Assembly (NCBI GenBank): GCA_002436015.1 | Contig: DIXJ01000011.1 | Span: forward strand, 57,603 to 121,602 | Direction of reading: 5' to 3' | Length of the DNA stretch: 64,000 nt | From: Synergistaceae bacterium UBA6083 | GTDB taxonomy: Bacteria > Synergistota > Synergistia > Synergistales > 79-D21 | Shown: piece by piece, positions 23,107 through 31,196 of the stretch | Layout: every line of letters starts with the position of its first letter | How positions within the stretch are numbered: position 1 is the first letter of the stretch | Notes under the pieces: generated by a model | Told to the model about the DNA's origin: nothing | The model's input: the letters and a program-made list of their open reading frames with translations, nothing else | Database searches by the model: none | Program-made: the position numbers and the translations under genes

Positions 23107-24906
23107 GTGAGTGCCCGGTATTTTGACGATTCTTGGAAGAAAACGGTTTATTGTGGCCTGGTCTGTTCGGAGATCGAGGGGCAGCAAGTCGTCCTTAACG
23201 GGTGGTTGAGGAAGCGCCGAGACCTGGGAGGGATCATCTTCCTGGAAATTTGGGACCATACTGGGATAGTCCAGGTGGTTTTTAACCCGGAAGCGACACC
23301 TGAAGCCCATGAGTCGGCGAAGGACCTGCGGAGCGAATATGTTCTGGCGGTAAGAGGGAAAATGAGGCGCCGTCCCGCAGGGACGGAGAACCCGAACCTG
23401 CCTACCGGGGAATGGGAGATCCTGGCCGAAGATCTTCTCGTGCTTTCACCCTCCGCCCCCCTGCCGTTCGAGATGGGCGAAGTGGACAAGGTTGACGAGA
23501 ATCTCCGCCTGCGGCATCGCTACCTTGACCTGAGAAGGCCGAAGATGCAGGAGAACCTGCGGGTTAGGGCCCATGCGGCCGCTTTCACGCGCAACTTCCT
23601 GATCCATCACGGGTTTCTCGAGGTCGAGACGCCGATCCTGACAAAGTCTACGCCAGAAGGGGCACGGGATTACCTCGTCCCGAGTCGCGTGAACCGCGGG
23701 GAGTTTTATGCCCTGCCTCAATCGCCTCAGCTTTTCAAGCAGATCCTCATGGTAAGCGGTTGCGACCGGTATTTCCAGATCGTCAAGTGTTTCCGGGACG
23801 AGGACCTGAGGGCGGACCGCCAGCCCGAGTTCACGCAGGTGGACCTTGAGATGAGCTTCATTACCGAGAGGGATATCATCGGGCTTCTCGAGGATTACGT
23901 GAAAGGCCTTTTCGCTGAAATCCTCTCCGAGAAAATCGATATTCCCTTCCTTCAACTGACCTGGAAGGAAGCCATGGAAACCTACGGGAGCGACAAGCCC
24001 GACCTGCGGGTTCCCATGCGTATCTGCAGCCTTGACCCCGTGTTCGGGAAGGCGGAATTCGAACCTTTCAGGAAAATCCTGTCCGAGGGCGGGGTTGTCC
24101 GAGGCCTGCGTGTTCCTGGCGGGGCCGCTTTTTCCCGCAAGGATCTGTCGGACCTGGAAGAACGGGCCAAGAGCCTGGGGGCCAAGGGGTTGGCGGCTTT
24201 CCAGGTCAAGACGGGCGAACTGAAGGGGCCACTCGTGAAAGTGTTGGATGAGGACGGGCGCAAGTCTCTCTGCGAGAATTCCGGCCTCCGTGACGGAGAC
24301 GCTCTTTTCGTGGCGGCCGGGGAGTGGGTTTCAACCTGCTCAATGCTGGGAACTCTGCGGCTGGAAATCGCATCGCGGCTTGGCCTGGTCGACCGTTCCG
24401 CGTGGGCATTCCTGTGGGTGAGGGATTTTCCCCTTTTGGAATGGGATAACGAAGACGGTCGCTGGTGCGCCATGCACCATCCTTTCACAGCGCCTCACCC
24501 GGATGACATACAGCTTCTTGAAACGGACCCGGGAAAGGTCCGCTCCAGGGCTTACGACCTCGTGCTGAACGGGAGCGAAATCGGGGGAGGGTCCATCCGT
24601 ATTCACGATCCGTTGGTCCAGGAACGCGTTTTCGGTGTTCTCTCCTTCACTCAGGAGCAGGCCAGGGAAAGGTTCGGGTTCCTGCTGGAAGCCTTGAGCT
24701 ATGGGACGCCGCCCCATGGAGGACTCGCACTCGGTTTTGACCGGTTGGTGGCACTCTTGTGCGGATGTCGCTCGATCCGAGAGGTCATGGCTTTCCCGAA
24801 GACGGCTAAAGCACAGTGCCTGATGTCCGGGGCTCCATCGGACGTGGAAAGCAAGCAGCTGAAGGAACTGGGCATCCTTATCGGCGAGGGTGGCGACCGG
24901 GCTTGA
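23107..24906 (+). CDS. aspS: Aspartyl-tRNA synthetase (bacterial type)
   Basis: 599 residues; bacterial-type AspRS with OB anticodon-binding domain at the N-terminus (YCGLVCSEIEGQQVVLNGWLRKRRDLGG), motif 1 LEVETPILTKSTPEGARDYLV, motif 2 RYFQIVKCFRDEDLRADRQPEFTQ, the GAD insertion domain, and motif 3 PPHGGLALGFDRLV. GTG start at 23107 has a GGGAG site about ten bases upstream. Without a tRNA-dependent amidotransferase in view, whether it is discriminating or non-discriminating for Asn cannot be told. It overlaps the next gene by four bases. Confidence 0.95.
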   Translation: MSARYFDDSWKKTVYCGLVCSEIEGQQVVLNGWLRKRRDLGGIIFLEIWDHTGIVQVVFNPEATPEAHESAKDLRSEYVLAVRGKMRRRPAGTENPNLPTGEWEILAEDLLVLSPSAPLPFEMGEVDKVDENLRLRHRYLDLRRPKMQENLRVRAHAAAFTRNFLIHHGFLEVETPILTKSTPEGARDYLVPSRVNRGEFYALPQSPQLFKQILMVSGCDRYFQIVKCFRDEDLRADRQPEFTQVDLEMSFITERDIIGLLEDYVKGLFAEILSEKIDIPFLQLTWKEAMETYGSDKPDLRVPMRICSLDPVFGKAEFEPFRKILSEGGVVRGLRVPGGAAFSRKDLSDLEERAKSLGAKGLAAFQVKTGELKGPLVKVLDEDGRKSLCENSGLRDGDALFVAAGEWVSTCSMLGTLRLEIASRLGLVDRSAWAFLWVRDFPLLEWDNEDGRWCAMHHPFTAPHPDDIQLLETDPGKVRSRAYDLVLNGSEIGGGSIRIHDPLVQERVFGVLSFTQEQARERFGFLLEALSYGTPPHGGLALGFDRLVALLCGCRSIREVMAFPKTAKAQCLMSGAPSDVESKQLKELGILIGEGGDRA

Positions 24907-25202
24907 CGACACTCGGGGGCCGGGGAATCCGCGACGGCTCTGCGGCTTGGCCTTGGCGTTACAGGCTTGAAGTCGACCCCTTGTCCGGGATGATTCATGG
25001 GGACCTGGTTGTTGAAGGCTGGGAAGAATCGCGGGCGATGGCCGACTGGGCAGAGGCGCACCGCCTGGGACCTGTTAAGCTCGAGCTTGAAGGCAGTGGA
25101 GTCGGGGTCGATTTGACGCTGTTGGGAGTCAGGGTTCACGAATCCGGGCATTACAGCGAGACCGATATCCAGGTGGAGGGGAGGTTGTGGAAATGTCCAT
25201 GA
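24903..25202 (+). CDS. Conserved-looking small protein of unknown function
   Basis: A 99-residue protein that starts with TTG overlapping the aspS stop as TTGA and ends just inside the next gene. Mixed alpha/beta composition, no signal, membrane segment or metal motif (PWRYRLEVDPLSGMIHGDLVV, GVGVDLTLLGVRVHESGHY, SETDIQVEGRLWK). I do not recognise it. The tight coupling on both sides and normal codon use argue for a real gene. Confidence 0.55.
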   Translation: MTTLGGRGIRDGSAAWPWRYRLEVDPLSGMIHGDLVVEGWEESRAMADWAEAHRLGPVKLELEGSGVGVDLTLLGVRVHESGHYSETDIQVEGRLWKCP

Positions 25203-25876
25203 TCCGTTTTTTGGGGCATTCCGTATTCCATGTGAGCGCCCCCGGGCTGGAAGGGTTGATCGACCCCTTTCTCAAGGGCAACGACCAGGCCTGCGCGGTT
25301 CCCGGGGATTTTGAAAGCCTGACCCATCTTTTCGTGACGCATGGCCACGGTGACCATTTGGGAGATACCGTCCAACTGGGCCTGAGAACGGGGGCAACGG
25401 TGGTGGCCAACGCCGAGATCTGCCGCTTTCTTTCCGGGAAGGGACTCAAGACGCGTCCCATGTACGTCGGCGGTTGGGTTTCCTTCCCATTCGGCCGGGT
25501 CAAGTTCGTTCCCGCGATCCACGGTTCGGGGATCACGGAGGGGAAAGAGACGTTTTATGGGGGCGTAGCCGTCGGGATCGTCCTGGAGGTTGGAAATTTC
25601 AGGGTTTACCATGCCGGGGATACTGGCCTGACGACCGATATGGGGCTCCTGGCGGCCTTGAAGATCGACCTGGCGCTCCTGCCGATCGGCGGTTGTTATG
25701 TCATGGACATTCCGGATGCCCTCCGGGCGGTTGAGATGATACGGCCCAAACGGGTCGTTCCCATGCACTACAATACGTTTCCCGGAATCGAGGCAGACCC
25801 GGGGGAATTCCTGTCCGCATTGCCCGCCGGGGTCGAGGGAATCCGGCTTGTACCCGGTGAAAGGCTTTCGTTTTGA
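25193..25876 (+). CDS. UPF0173-type metal-dependent hydrolase (MBL fold)
   Basis: A 227-residue metallo-beta-lactamase-fold protein of the UPF0173/YtkL type. Metal-binding motif THGHGDHLGD in the family place, further ligands in VPAIHGSG, the YHAGDTGLTTDM segment, and a late PMHYNTFPG His. N-terminus MIRFLGHSVF is the family start. GTG 25187, ATG 25193 and ATG 25199 are all possible; 25193 has the best spacing to GGAGGGGAGG. It overlaps the unknown upstream gene by 10 bases. Substrate unknown in the family. Confidence 0.88.
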   Translation: MSMIRFLGHSVFHVSAPGLEGLIDPFLKGNDQACAVPGDFESLTHLFVTHGHGDHLGDTVQLGLRTGATVVANAEICRFLSGKGLKTRPMYVGGWVSFPFGRVKFVPAIHGSGITEGKETFYGGVAVGIVLEVGNFRVYHAGDTGLTTDMGLLAALKIDLALLPIGGCYVMDIPDALRAVEMIRPKRVVPMHYNTFPGIEADPGEFLSALPAGVEGIRLVPGERLSF

Positions 25877-25908
25877 CCCGGCTCCGACCGGGGGGAGGGG
25901 TGTGGGCG

Positions 25909-26760
25909 ATGCTCGGCTCTGAAAAAATGACCGGGTTCCTTTGTGTCCTGCTTTTGTCCTTCGGATTTCTTGCCGTAGGCCCCGGAACAGCGATCGCAAG
26001 CCAGGTCAAGCTGACTTCCGATACGCTGACCTATGACCCTGCAAGCCGGCTGATCCGTGCGGAGGGCAATGTCAGGCTTGAAAGGGACGGATTGGACCTG
26101 GCAGCAGGGTTTGCTGAAGGGGACCCGGCAGGAGAGCGTTTCAGGGCCTGGGGATCGGTCAAGGCGAAATGGATCGCGCAAAAGATGGAATTGTCTGCAC
26201 AGGAGATATCGCTTATCGACCGGGTGCCGCAGCGTGTCACGGCTTCCGGGCAGGTCGTCCTGACACGGCCGCAGGAGCGGCTTTCCGCCGCTTCCCTTGA
26301 ATGGATCTTCGGTCCTTCCCCTGAATACGTAGCGAAAGGGGGAGTGGTTGCCGAAATGCCGGGGCGGGTTCTTGAAGCTGGGGAGGCGGGCCGCAAGGGT
26401 GACCGATTCTGGGCATCGCAGGTCCGGCGCTTCGAGGACCGACAGGAAAGGATCTCCCTTAAGGCGGGCAGGATAGAGGCCCAGACGGATGGGGAGGGCC
26501 TGAGAGAATTGACCGCAACCGGACAGGTTTCTGCCGTTGCCGAGGGCAGCGATGGCTCCCCCGTCACCCTGAAAGGGGATCGCCTGCTTTTCTCGAAGGC
26601 CAAAGGAACCGTGGCCCTGGTCGGTAATGCCGAAGCCCTCCAGTCGGGGCGGAGCGTCCGGTCGGAAACCATCCTCTATAACCTTGCTTCCAGGAGGATC
26701 GAGGCACAGGGGCGACCCCAGCTGATCTTTACACCGGGCAAGGAGAGCAAGGCGCCGTGA
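25909..26760 (+). CDS. LptA/OstA-like periplasmic LPS-transport protein
   Basis: A 283-residue exported protein with a signal peptide (FLCVLLLSFGFLAVGPGTAIA) and a beta-rich OstA/LptA-type region of repeated strands: LTSDTLTYDPASRLIRAEGNV, then SAQEISLIDRVPQRVTASGQVVL, LKAGRIEAQTDGEG and SETILYNLASRRIEAQGRPQ. LptA forms the periplasmic bridge carrying LPS from LptBFG-C to LptD. Start ATG 25909 is chosen because GGGGGAGGGG precedes it; longer readings start at a TTG inside the previous gene. It overlaps lptB by four bases, which fixes the assignment; LptC-like fusion is possible because the protein is long for LptA. Confidence 0.82.
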   Translation: MLGSEKMTGFLCVLLLSFGFLAVGPGTAIASQVKLTSDTLTYDPASRLIRAEGNVRLERDGLDLAAGFAEGDPAGERFRAWGSVKAKWIAQKMELSAQEISLIDRVPQRVTASGQVVLTRPQERLSAASLEWIFGPSPEYVAKGGVVAEMPGRVLEAGEAGRKGDRFWASQVRRFEDRQERISLKAGRIEAQTDGEGLRELTATGQVSAVAEGSDGSPVTLKGDRLLFSKAKGTVALVGNAEALQSGRSVRSETILYNLASRRIEAQGRPQLIFTPGKESKAP

Positions 26761-27488
26761 CGGTTTCCCATGTCCTCCGGGCAGTTTCCCTTGAAAAATC
26801 CTACAAGGGGAGAGAGGTTGTCAGTTCCGTTTCAATTGAAGTCAGGCAGGGCGAGATTGTTGGTCTCCTGGGTCCCAACGGAGCCGGGAAGACTACGACC
26901 TTCTATATGATCGTGGGCCTGGTCCGGCCGGATGCGGGGTCGATCCTCATCGACGACAGGGACATCACCGGCCTCCCGATGTTCCGGCGGGCCCGGATGG
27001 GCGTGGGCTACCTGCAGCAGGAACCTTCCGTCTTCCGGAATCTCACGGTTCGCGAAAACCTGGACCTGGTCCTGCAGGAGCTTGAAAAAACCCCGGTAGA
27101 GCGGGATAGGCTGGTTGACCACCTGATCTCCGAGTTCAGCATTGACCGTATCGCCGACTCGCCCGGCTATGCACTGAGCGGCGGTGAAAGAAGGCGGGTG
27201 GAGCTGGCGCGCTGTCTTGCGGCCATGCCTGAATTCCTTCTCCTTGATGAACCTTTCAGCGGAATCGACCCCATCGCTGTCTTCGATATCCAGCAGATGA
27301 TCCTGGGACTACGGGGGAAGGGGTACGGCATCCTGCTCACCGATCACAACGTGCGGGACACACTTGCCATCACGGACCGGGCCGCTATCATCCACCAGGG
27401 GAAGATCATGGTGGAGGGGACCCCGAAGGACGTTTCAGAGAGCGAGGTCGCCCGCAAGTACTACCTTGGAGACCGTTTCACGCTCTAA
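26757..27488 (+). CDS. lptB: LPS export ABC transporter ATPase LptB
   Basis: 243-residue ABC ATPase with Walker A LLGPNGAGKTT, signature ALSGGERRRVELARCLA, Walker B FLLLDEPFSGIDPIAV and switch LLTDHNVRDTLAITD; this last segment and TFYMIVGLV are LptB-specific. GTG start overlaps the stop of the LptA-like gene as GTGA. LptB powers extraction of lipopolysaccharide from the inner membrane. LptF and LptG are not in the window. Its last 11 bases overlap the convergent hydrogenase-protease gene. Confidence 0.94.
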   Translation: MTVSHVLRAVSLEKSYKGREVVSSVSIEVRQGEIVGLLGPNGAGKTTTFYMIVGLVRPDAGSILIDDRDITGLPMFRRARMGVGYLQQEPSVFRNLTVRENLDLVLQELEKTPVERDRLVDHLISEFSIDRIADSPGYALSGGERRRVELARCLAAMPEFLLLDEPFSGIDPIAVFDIQQMILGLRGKGYGILLTDHNVRDTLAITDRAAIIHQGKIMVEGTPKDVSESEVARKYYLGDRFTL

Positions 27489-27963
27489 AGGGGTTCCTGG
27501 GAAGGCGGATCCAGGACTCGTCCCTCAGGGCACGGGCCAGGATTCGGACTGCAGTCTCGACCTCGGGGCTGAGGGCGAGCGAAAAACCGGTGTTCCCTGG
27601 CTCGATGCCGATGACGAAGACTTTCTCCCGGGGGAGGATATCCTTCAGGATTTCACCCAGGGGTAATCCGTGGGTTGTTTCCGTCAGGCCGTCCAGGCAT
27701 TCGAAGTCCAGCAACCGGATCGTTCCGGGTTCAGATCCCATGAGACAGGCGTCAAGGATGACAAGTCTTTCAGGGGGATTCCTGCGGAGTGGTGCCGCAA
27801 AGTTCTCCGGTACCGTCTCGCACAGGACGACTTCAAGATGAACTTCAGGGTTTTGAAGCAACATTTCCCCGCATCGGACGGCAGCCCCGTCATCTCCCCG
27901 AAGCGGGTTTCCCATGCACCAGACTGTTGTGCGGATTTCCCCCACGGGGATCTCCCCTTTCAA
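27478..27963 (-). CDS. Hydrogenase maturation protease (HycI/HyaD family)
   Basis: 161 residues, typical length. It trims the C-terminal peptide of a NiFe-hydrogenase large subunit after nickel insertion. Family motifs are GNPLRGDDGAAVRC, the LVILDAC nickel-binding Asp region, THGLPL (His ligand) and FVIGIEPGNTGF. No hydrogenase structural gene lies within the window. It is convergent with lptB (11-base overlap) and divergent from murJ, 23 bases apart, as a lone minus-strand gene. Confidence 0.88.
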   Translation of the reverse strand: MKGEIPVGEIRTTVWCMGNPLRGDDGAAVRCGEMLLQNPEVHLEVVLCETVPENFAAPLRRNPPERLVILDACLMGSEPGTIRLLDFECLDGLTETTHGLPLGEILKDILPREKVFVIGIEPGNTGFSLALSPEVETAVRILARALRDESWIRLPRNPFRA

Positions 27964-27986
27964 CTCGGACTGCAGGAGGTCCTGTG

Positions 27987-29546
27987 ATGATTTCCCCCTT
28001 GAGCAAGATGGTGCGCCACGCCATGCGAATGATGGTCGGAACTTTTGCGAGCCGCGTCCTTGGCCTGTTGCGGGAAATCATCACCGCGGCCCTTTTCGGG
28101 GCGACGCGCCAATTGGACGCCTTCCTGGTTGCCTATACGCTCGCGAACCTGTCCCGGCAACTCCTAGCCGAGGGGGCGCTTTCGGCAGCATTTGTGCCCG
28201 TCTTTTCGCGGGTGATGGCCGAGGAAGGTCGCGAAAAAGCCTCAAGGCTCGCTCGCCAGATGACAACGGTTCTGTTGCTGGCCGGGGGTGCAACGGTCCT
28301 CATCGGGCTCTGGGGTGCTCCTCTCCTTGTAAGGATAATGGCTCCCGGTTTCTCGGGGGAGGACGCCCGGCTTGCGGTTATCCTGACGCGCTTCATGTTT
28401 CCCTTCCTGCTGCTGGTTTCCGTCGCGGCTCTCGCGATGGGGGTCCTAAACACCATGGACAGCTATTTCATCCCGGCCGTCGCTCCTGCGCTGAGCAATC
28501 TTCTTTACATTGCGCTCCTGGCCATTCTAGCACCCCGCATGGGGATATGGGCCCTTCCGGCGGCCGTGCTGGCGGGGGGCGCCGCCCAGATGCTCCTTCA
28601 GTGGTGGAGGGCGGGGGCTCTCGGGATGCCCCTGGTCCCGGCCAGGCCGGATTGGGGAAACCCGGAACTCCGGAAAGTGATCTGCCTGTTTTTTCCCTAC
28701 ATGGCCGGGCTGTCCCTGAACCAGGTCAATCCCGTAATCAGCAGGATGGTGGGATCGTTCCTGGAGGGTGGCACGATTTCGGTCCTGAGTTATGCGGACC
28801 GCGTCATCCAGCTCCCCCTCGGGCTTTTCGTCATCGCCATCTCCCAGGCGGTACTCCCGATGCTTTCCCGCCTCGGGTCCGATGAGACCGCCGGCTTTGC
28901 CCTGATGGTCAGGGATGCCTTGAGATTCACCCTGTTCGTGATCCTGCCCGTTGTCGTGGGGATGACCCTGTTGGCCAGGCCGATGGTCCACGTCCTTTTT
29001 GTCCGGGGAGCCTTCAACGATTGGGCGTGGGAAGCGACAAGCCGGGCCTTGGCGCTTTATGCGCTGGGGCTTCCCGGGATGGCTTGCTCGACCGTGGTGA
29101 TGAGGGGGCTCTACGCAAGGCGATTGCCCAGGGAAGCGCTGAAAGTCACAGGGTTCACCGTTTTATTGAACCTGGTCTTCAGCATTCTCCTGGTCCGTTA
29201 TTTTTCCTACGCGGGGCTAGCCCTGGCTTCATCCCTCGCTTTTACAGGCGGGGCTCTCATGGGGGCGTGGAGGCTGAGTCGCCACCTGGGCGAGCCCATA
29301 AAGGTCCTTACGGCCGGGTGGATGCTTTCCCATGGAACCTCCCTTGCGATAATGTTGGCGGCAATCCTTGCCGGAACCTTTTTCCTTCCCTATAACCCGG
29401 GGTTCGCTCTCTGGGGAAAGCTGGCCTGGGTTTTCGCCTCCGTTATGGCTGGGGCGGTCGTTTATGGGGTTACCTCGTGGAAGATGGGATGTCCCGAGTG
29501 GAAATGGGTCTTCGGGGCCCTTGAGAAGGAGGAAAGAACCTCTTGA
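27987..29546 (+). CDS. murJ: Lipid II flippase MurJ
   Basis: MurJ flips lipid II to the periplasmic side for peptidoglycan synthesis. The 519-residue protein has about 14 membrane helices and MVN-family signatures: FASRVLGLLREIITAALFGAT at the start, LLAEGALSAAFVPVFS, RPMVHVLFVRGAF (family helix) and the helical pair around LPGMACSTVVMRGLYA. Start ATG 27987 follows GCAGGAGGT. The TTG of hslO overlaps the stop by 4 bases. Essential-type gene; identity firm. Confidence 0.93.
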   Translation: MISPLSKMVRHAMRMMVGTFASRVLGLLREIITAALFGATRQLDAFLVAYTLANLSRQLLAEGALSAAFVPVFSRVMAEEGREKASRLARQMTTVLLLAGGATVLIGLWGAPLLVRIMAPGFSGEDARLAVILTRFMFPFLLLVSVAALAMGVLNTMDSYFIPAVAPALSNLLYIALLAILAPRMGIWALPAAVLAGGAAQMLLQWWRAGALGMPLVPARPDWGNPELRKVICLFFPYMAGLSLNQVNPVISRMVGSFLEGGTISVLSYADRVIQLPLGLFVIAISQAVLPMLSRLGSDETAGFALMVRDALRFTLFVILPVVVGMTLLARPMVHVLFVRGAFNDWAWEATSRALALYALGLPGMACSTVVMRGLYARRLPREALKVTGFTVLLNLVFSILLVRYFSYAGLALASSLAFTGGALMGAWRLSRHLGEPIKVLTAGWMLSHGTSLAIMLAAILAGTFFLPYNPGFALWGKLAWVFASVMAGAVVYGVTSWKMGCPEWKWVFGALEKEERTS

Positions 29547-30478
29547 AAAAGGAAAAGGAGCAAACGGAGGAGTTCCGGCCCGGTGCCGTGGTATCCAGGG
29601 GACTCCTGGCGGGGGGGAACTTCAGGATTTTCGCGGTCAAGGCGGATGACCTGGTGGCTGACTCTATGCGTCGGCAGAAGCTGAGTCCTCTTGCCACTGC
29701 TGCACTCGGGCGTCTCATGATGGCGGCCATGATGATGGCCCTCGACATCAAGCTTAAAAAGGCTCGCGTTACACTTAAGCTTGATGGGGGAGGCCCTCTT
29801 GGACTCGTGGTCGCGGATGCCGAGCCCCAGGGGCAGGTGCGGGGCTACGTGGCCAACCCGGAGGTGGAACTGCCTCCTTCGGCTGTGGGGAAACTGGATG
29901 TTGCCTCGGGCGTAGGGCGGGACGGGACGCTAAGTGTTTTCCGGGATGTAAAAATGAAAGAGCCCATGTCGAGCCAGGTACCCCTCCTTTCGGGGGAAGT
30001 GGCAGAGGACATTGCCCAGTACTACCGGCTCTCCGAGCAGACGGGGACCGCAATCGGCCTGGGGGTCAGCGCCTCTCCAGGGAAGGTCCTGTCGGCTGGG
30101 GGGTATATGGTCCAGGTTTTGCCCGGGGCGGAAGACCCCCTCGTCCGCGCCGTCGAGGAAAGGATTCGGAGCACTCCTTCCGTCAGCGGTTTCCTGGAAG
30201 CGCACCGGGATGCCCGGGGTGCCATGGAGGCGCTCTTTAGGGGGATGGAAATCGAGTGGTTCGAAGATGTGGAGTTTTCTTTCTCGTGCCGCTGCGGCCG
30301 GGAACTTGCCCGTGTTCTCCTGGTGGAATCAATGGGGAAAGAAAAACCGGAGGAAGTCCAGGAGGTCCGGTGCCATTTTTGCGGGACATCCTATTTGTTC
30401 ACGGCGGAAGAGCTGACCGGAGGCACCCGGGAGGGATCCGTCCCAATTGATGAAGGCAGGGAGAGTGAGGAAAGATGA
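29543..30478 (+). CDS. hslO: Redox-regulated chaperone Hsp33
   Basis: 311 residues. Hsp33 is a holdase activated by oxidation and heat. The N-terminal domain matches (RIFAVKADDLVADSMRRQKLSPLATAALGR), as does the LDGGGPLGLVVADAE core, and the C-terminal redox switch has the four zinc cysteines: CRCG (CXC) and CHFC (CXXC). Both pairs are intact, so redox control should work. TTG start overlaps the murJ stop as TTGA. Presence with a selenoprotein MsrA indicates investment in oxidative-damage control. Confidence 0.93.
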   Translation: MKKEKEQTEEFRPGAVVSRGLLAGGNFRIFAVKADDLVADSMRRQKLSPLATAALGRLMMAAMMMALDIKLKKARVTLKLDGGGPLGLVVADAEPQGQVRGYVANPEVELPPSAVGKLDVASGVGRDGTLSVFRDVKMKEPMSSQVPLLSGEVAEDIAQYYRLSEQTGTAIGLGVSASPGKVLSAGGYMVQVLPGAEDPLVRAVEERIRSTPSVSGFLEAHRDARGAMEALFRGMEIEWFEDVEFSFSCRCGRELARVLLVESMGKEKPEEVQEVRCHFCGTSYLFTAEELTGGTREGSVPIDEGRESEER

Positions 30479-31014
30479 AGCGCCTGGCGTGTGTATACCT
30501 GTTTCTTCTCTTGCTGTTTTTTCTTGCGGGAAATGCCGGGGCTGCCCAGCCCAAAGACCTGGACCAGCTTCTTGAAGAAAGATCTGCGAATGTCTGGATT
30601 GACGGGCAAGTCCTGGGCGACCTCGTACTGGGGGCCAAGGCAAGATTGACGTTCATTTATGTCGATGCGGCGCTTTCATCCGCGGCGAGAACGAACGAAG
30701 GCTCTCCCGAATGGTTGGTCTGGCATTCCCGGCATCTTGGTGAGAAGAATCTCAAGGGCAAGGCCCTCTTCATCCTTCGGTTCGAAACCTTCACGCCGTG
30801 GGAGTTGCTTCCCGGGAACCTTTTTGTCGGTACTTACGGAGTCTCTTCCGAAGACGTGCTATCCATGAAAGAGTTCACCCCGACAGGGGAATTGCCTAGC
30901 GGATTTAAGGGGACACTTCCCTTTGTTGTTCCCCGGTCGGTCATCAAGGCCGGGGCGGAGATAAGCGTCGGCTACGACAAGGAAGAGTCGAAATGGAAGG
31001 TTCCCGGCAAATGA
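30475..31014 (+). CDS. Secreted protein of unknown function
   Basis: 179 residues with a clear signal peptide (KRLACVYLFLLLLFFLAGNAGAA, cleavage near residue 24). The mature part has no transmembrane segment, Cys pair or known motif that I can identify; it is rich in beta-prone residues (LFILRFETFTPWELLPGNLFVGTY, GTLPFVVPRS). It may be an envelope protein or chaperone client. Coupled to hslO by an ATGA overlap and to the next gene likewise. Confidence 0.6.
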   Translation: MKRLACVYLFLLLLFFLAGNAGAAQPKDLDQLLEERSANVWIDGQVLGDLVLGAKARLTFIYVDAALSSAARTNEGSPEWLVWHSRHLGEKNLKGKALFILRFETFTPWELLPGNLFVGTYGVSSEDVLSMKEFTPTGELPSGFKGTLPFVVPRSVIKAGAEISVGYDKEESKWKVPGK

Positions 31015-31196
31015 CTCTTGCTCACGCCTATCGGTGCGCATCCTGCGACCATCGGTTCGAATCCGAAGGGTTTGCCTCCCGTTGCCCTGAGTGCCGGGGA
31101 AAAGTCCTACTGCACGAGAGGGGAGAAACGAAGCGTTCGAAGGCCTGCCAGTGCGGCGGTTCCTGCGGAGGATGCGGGGGGTGTGGAGGGCATTGA
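31011..31196 (+). CDS. Small FmdB-like zinc-ribbon protein with a Cys/Gly tail
   Basis: 61 residues. N-terminal zinc ribbon HAYRCASCDHRF...CPEC resembling the FmdB family (CXXC...CXXC), followed by a striking tail with five Cys among Gly (ACQCGGSCGGCGGCGGH). ATG at 31011 overlaps the upstream stop as ATGA; a longer start at 30993 is possible. The tail could bind metal or form disulfides. Function of this family is unresolved. Confidence 0.75.
   Translation: MTLAHAYRCASCDHRFESEGFASRCPECRGKVLLHERGETKRSKACQCGGSCGGCGGCGGH

Noticed and set aside
31045..31080. GGTTCGAATCC, resembling a tRNA T-loop
   Set aside because: No acceptor stem, D-arm or anticodon arm around it; it lies within the zinc-ribbon coding region (DHRFESEGF).
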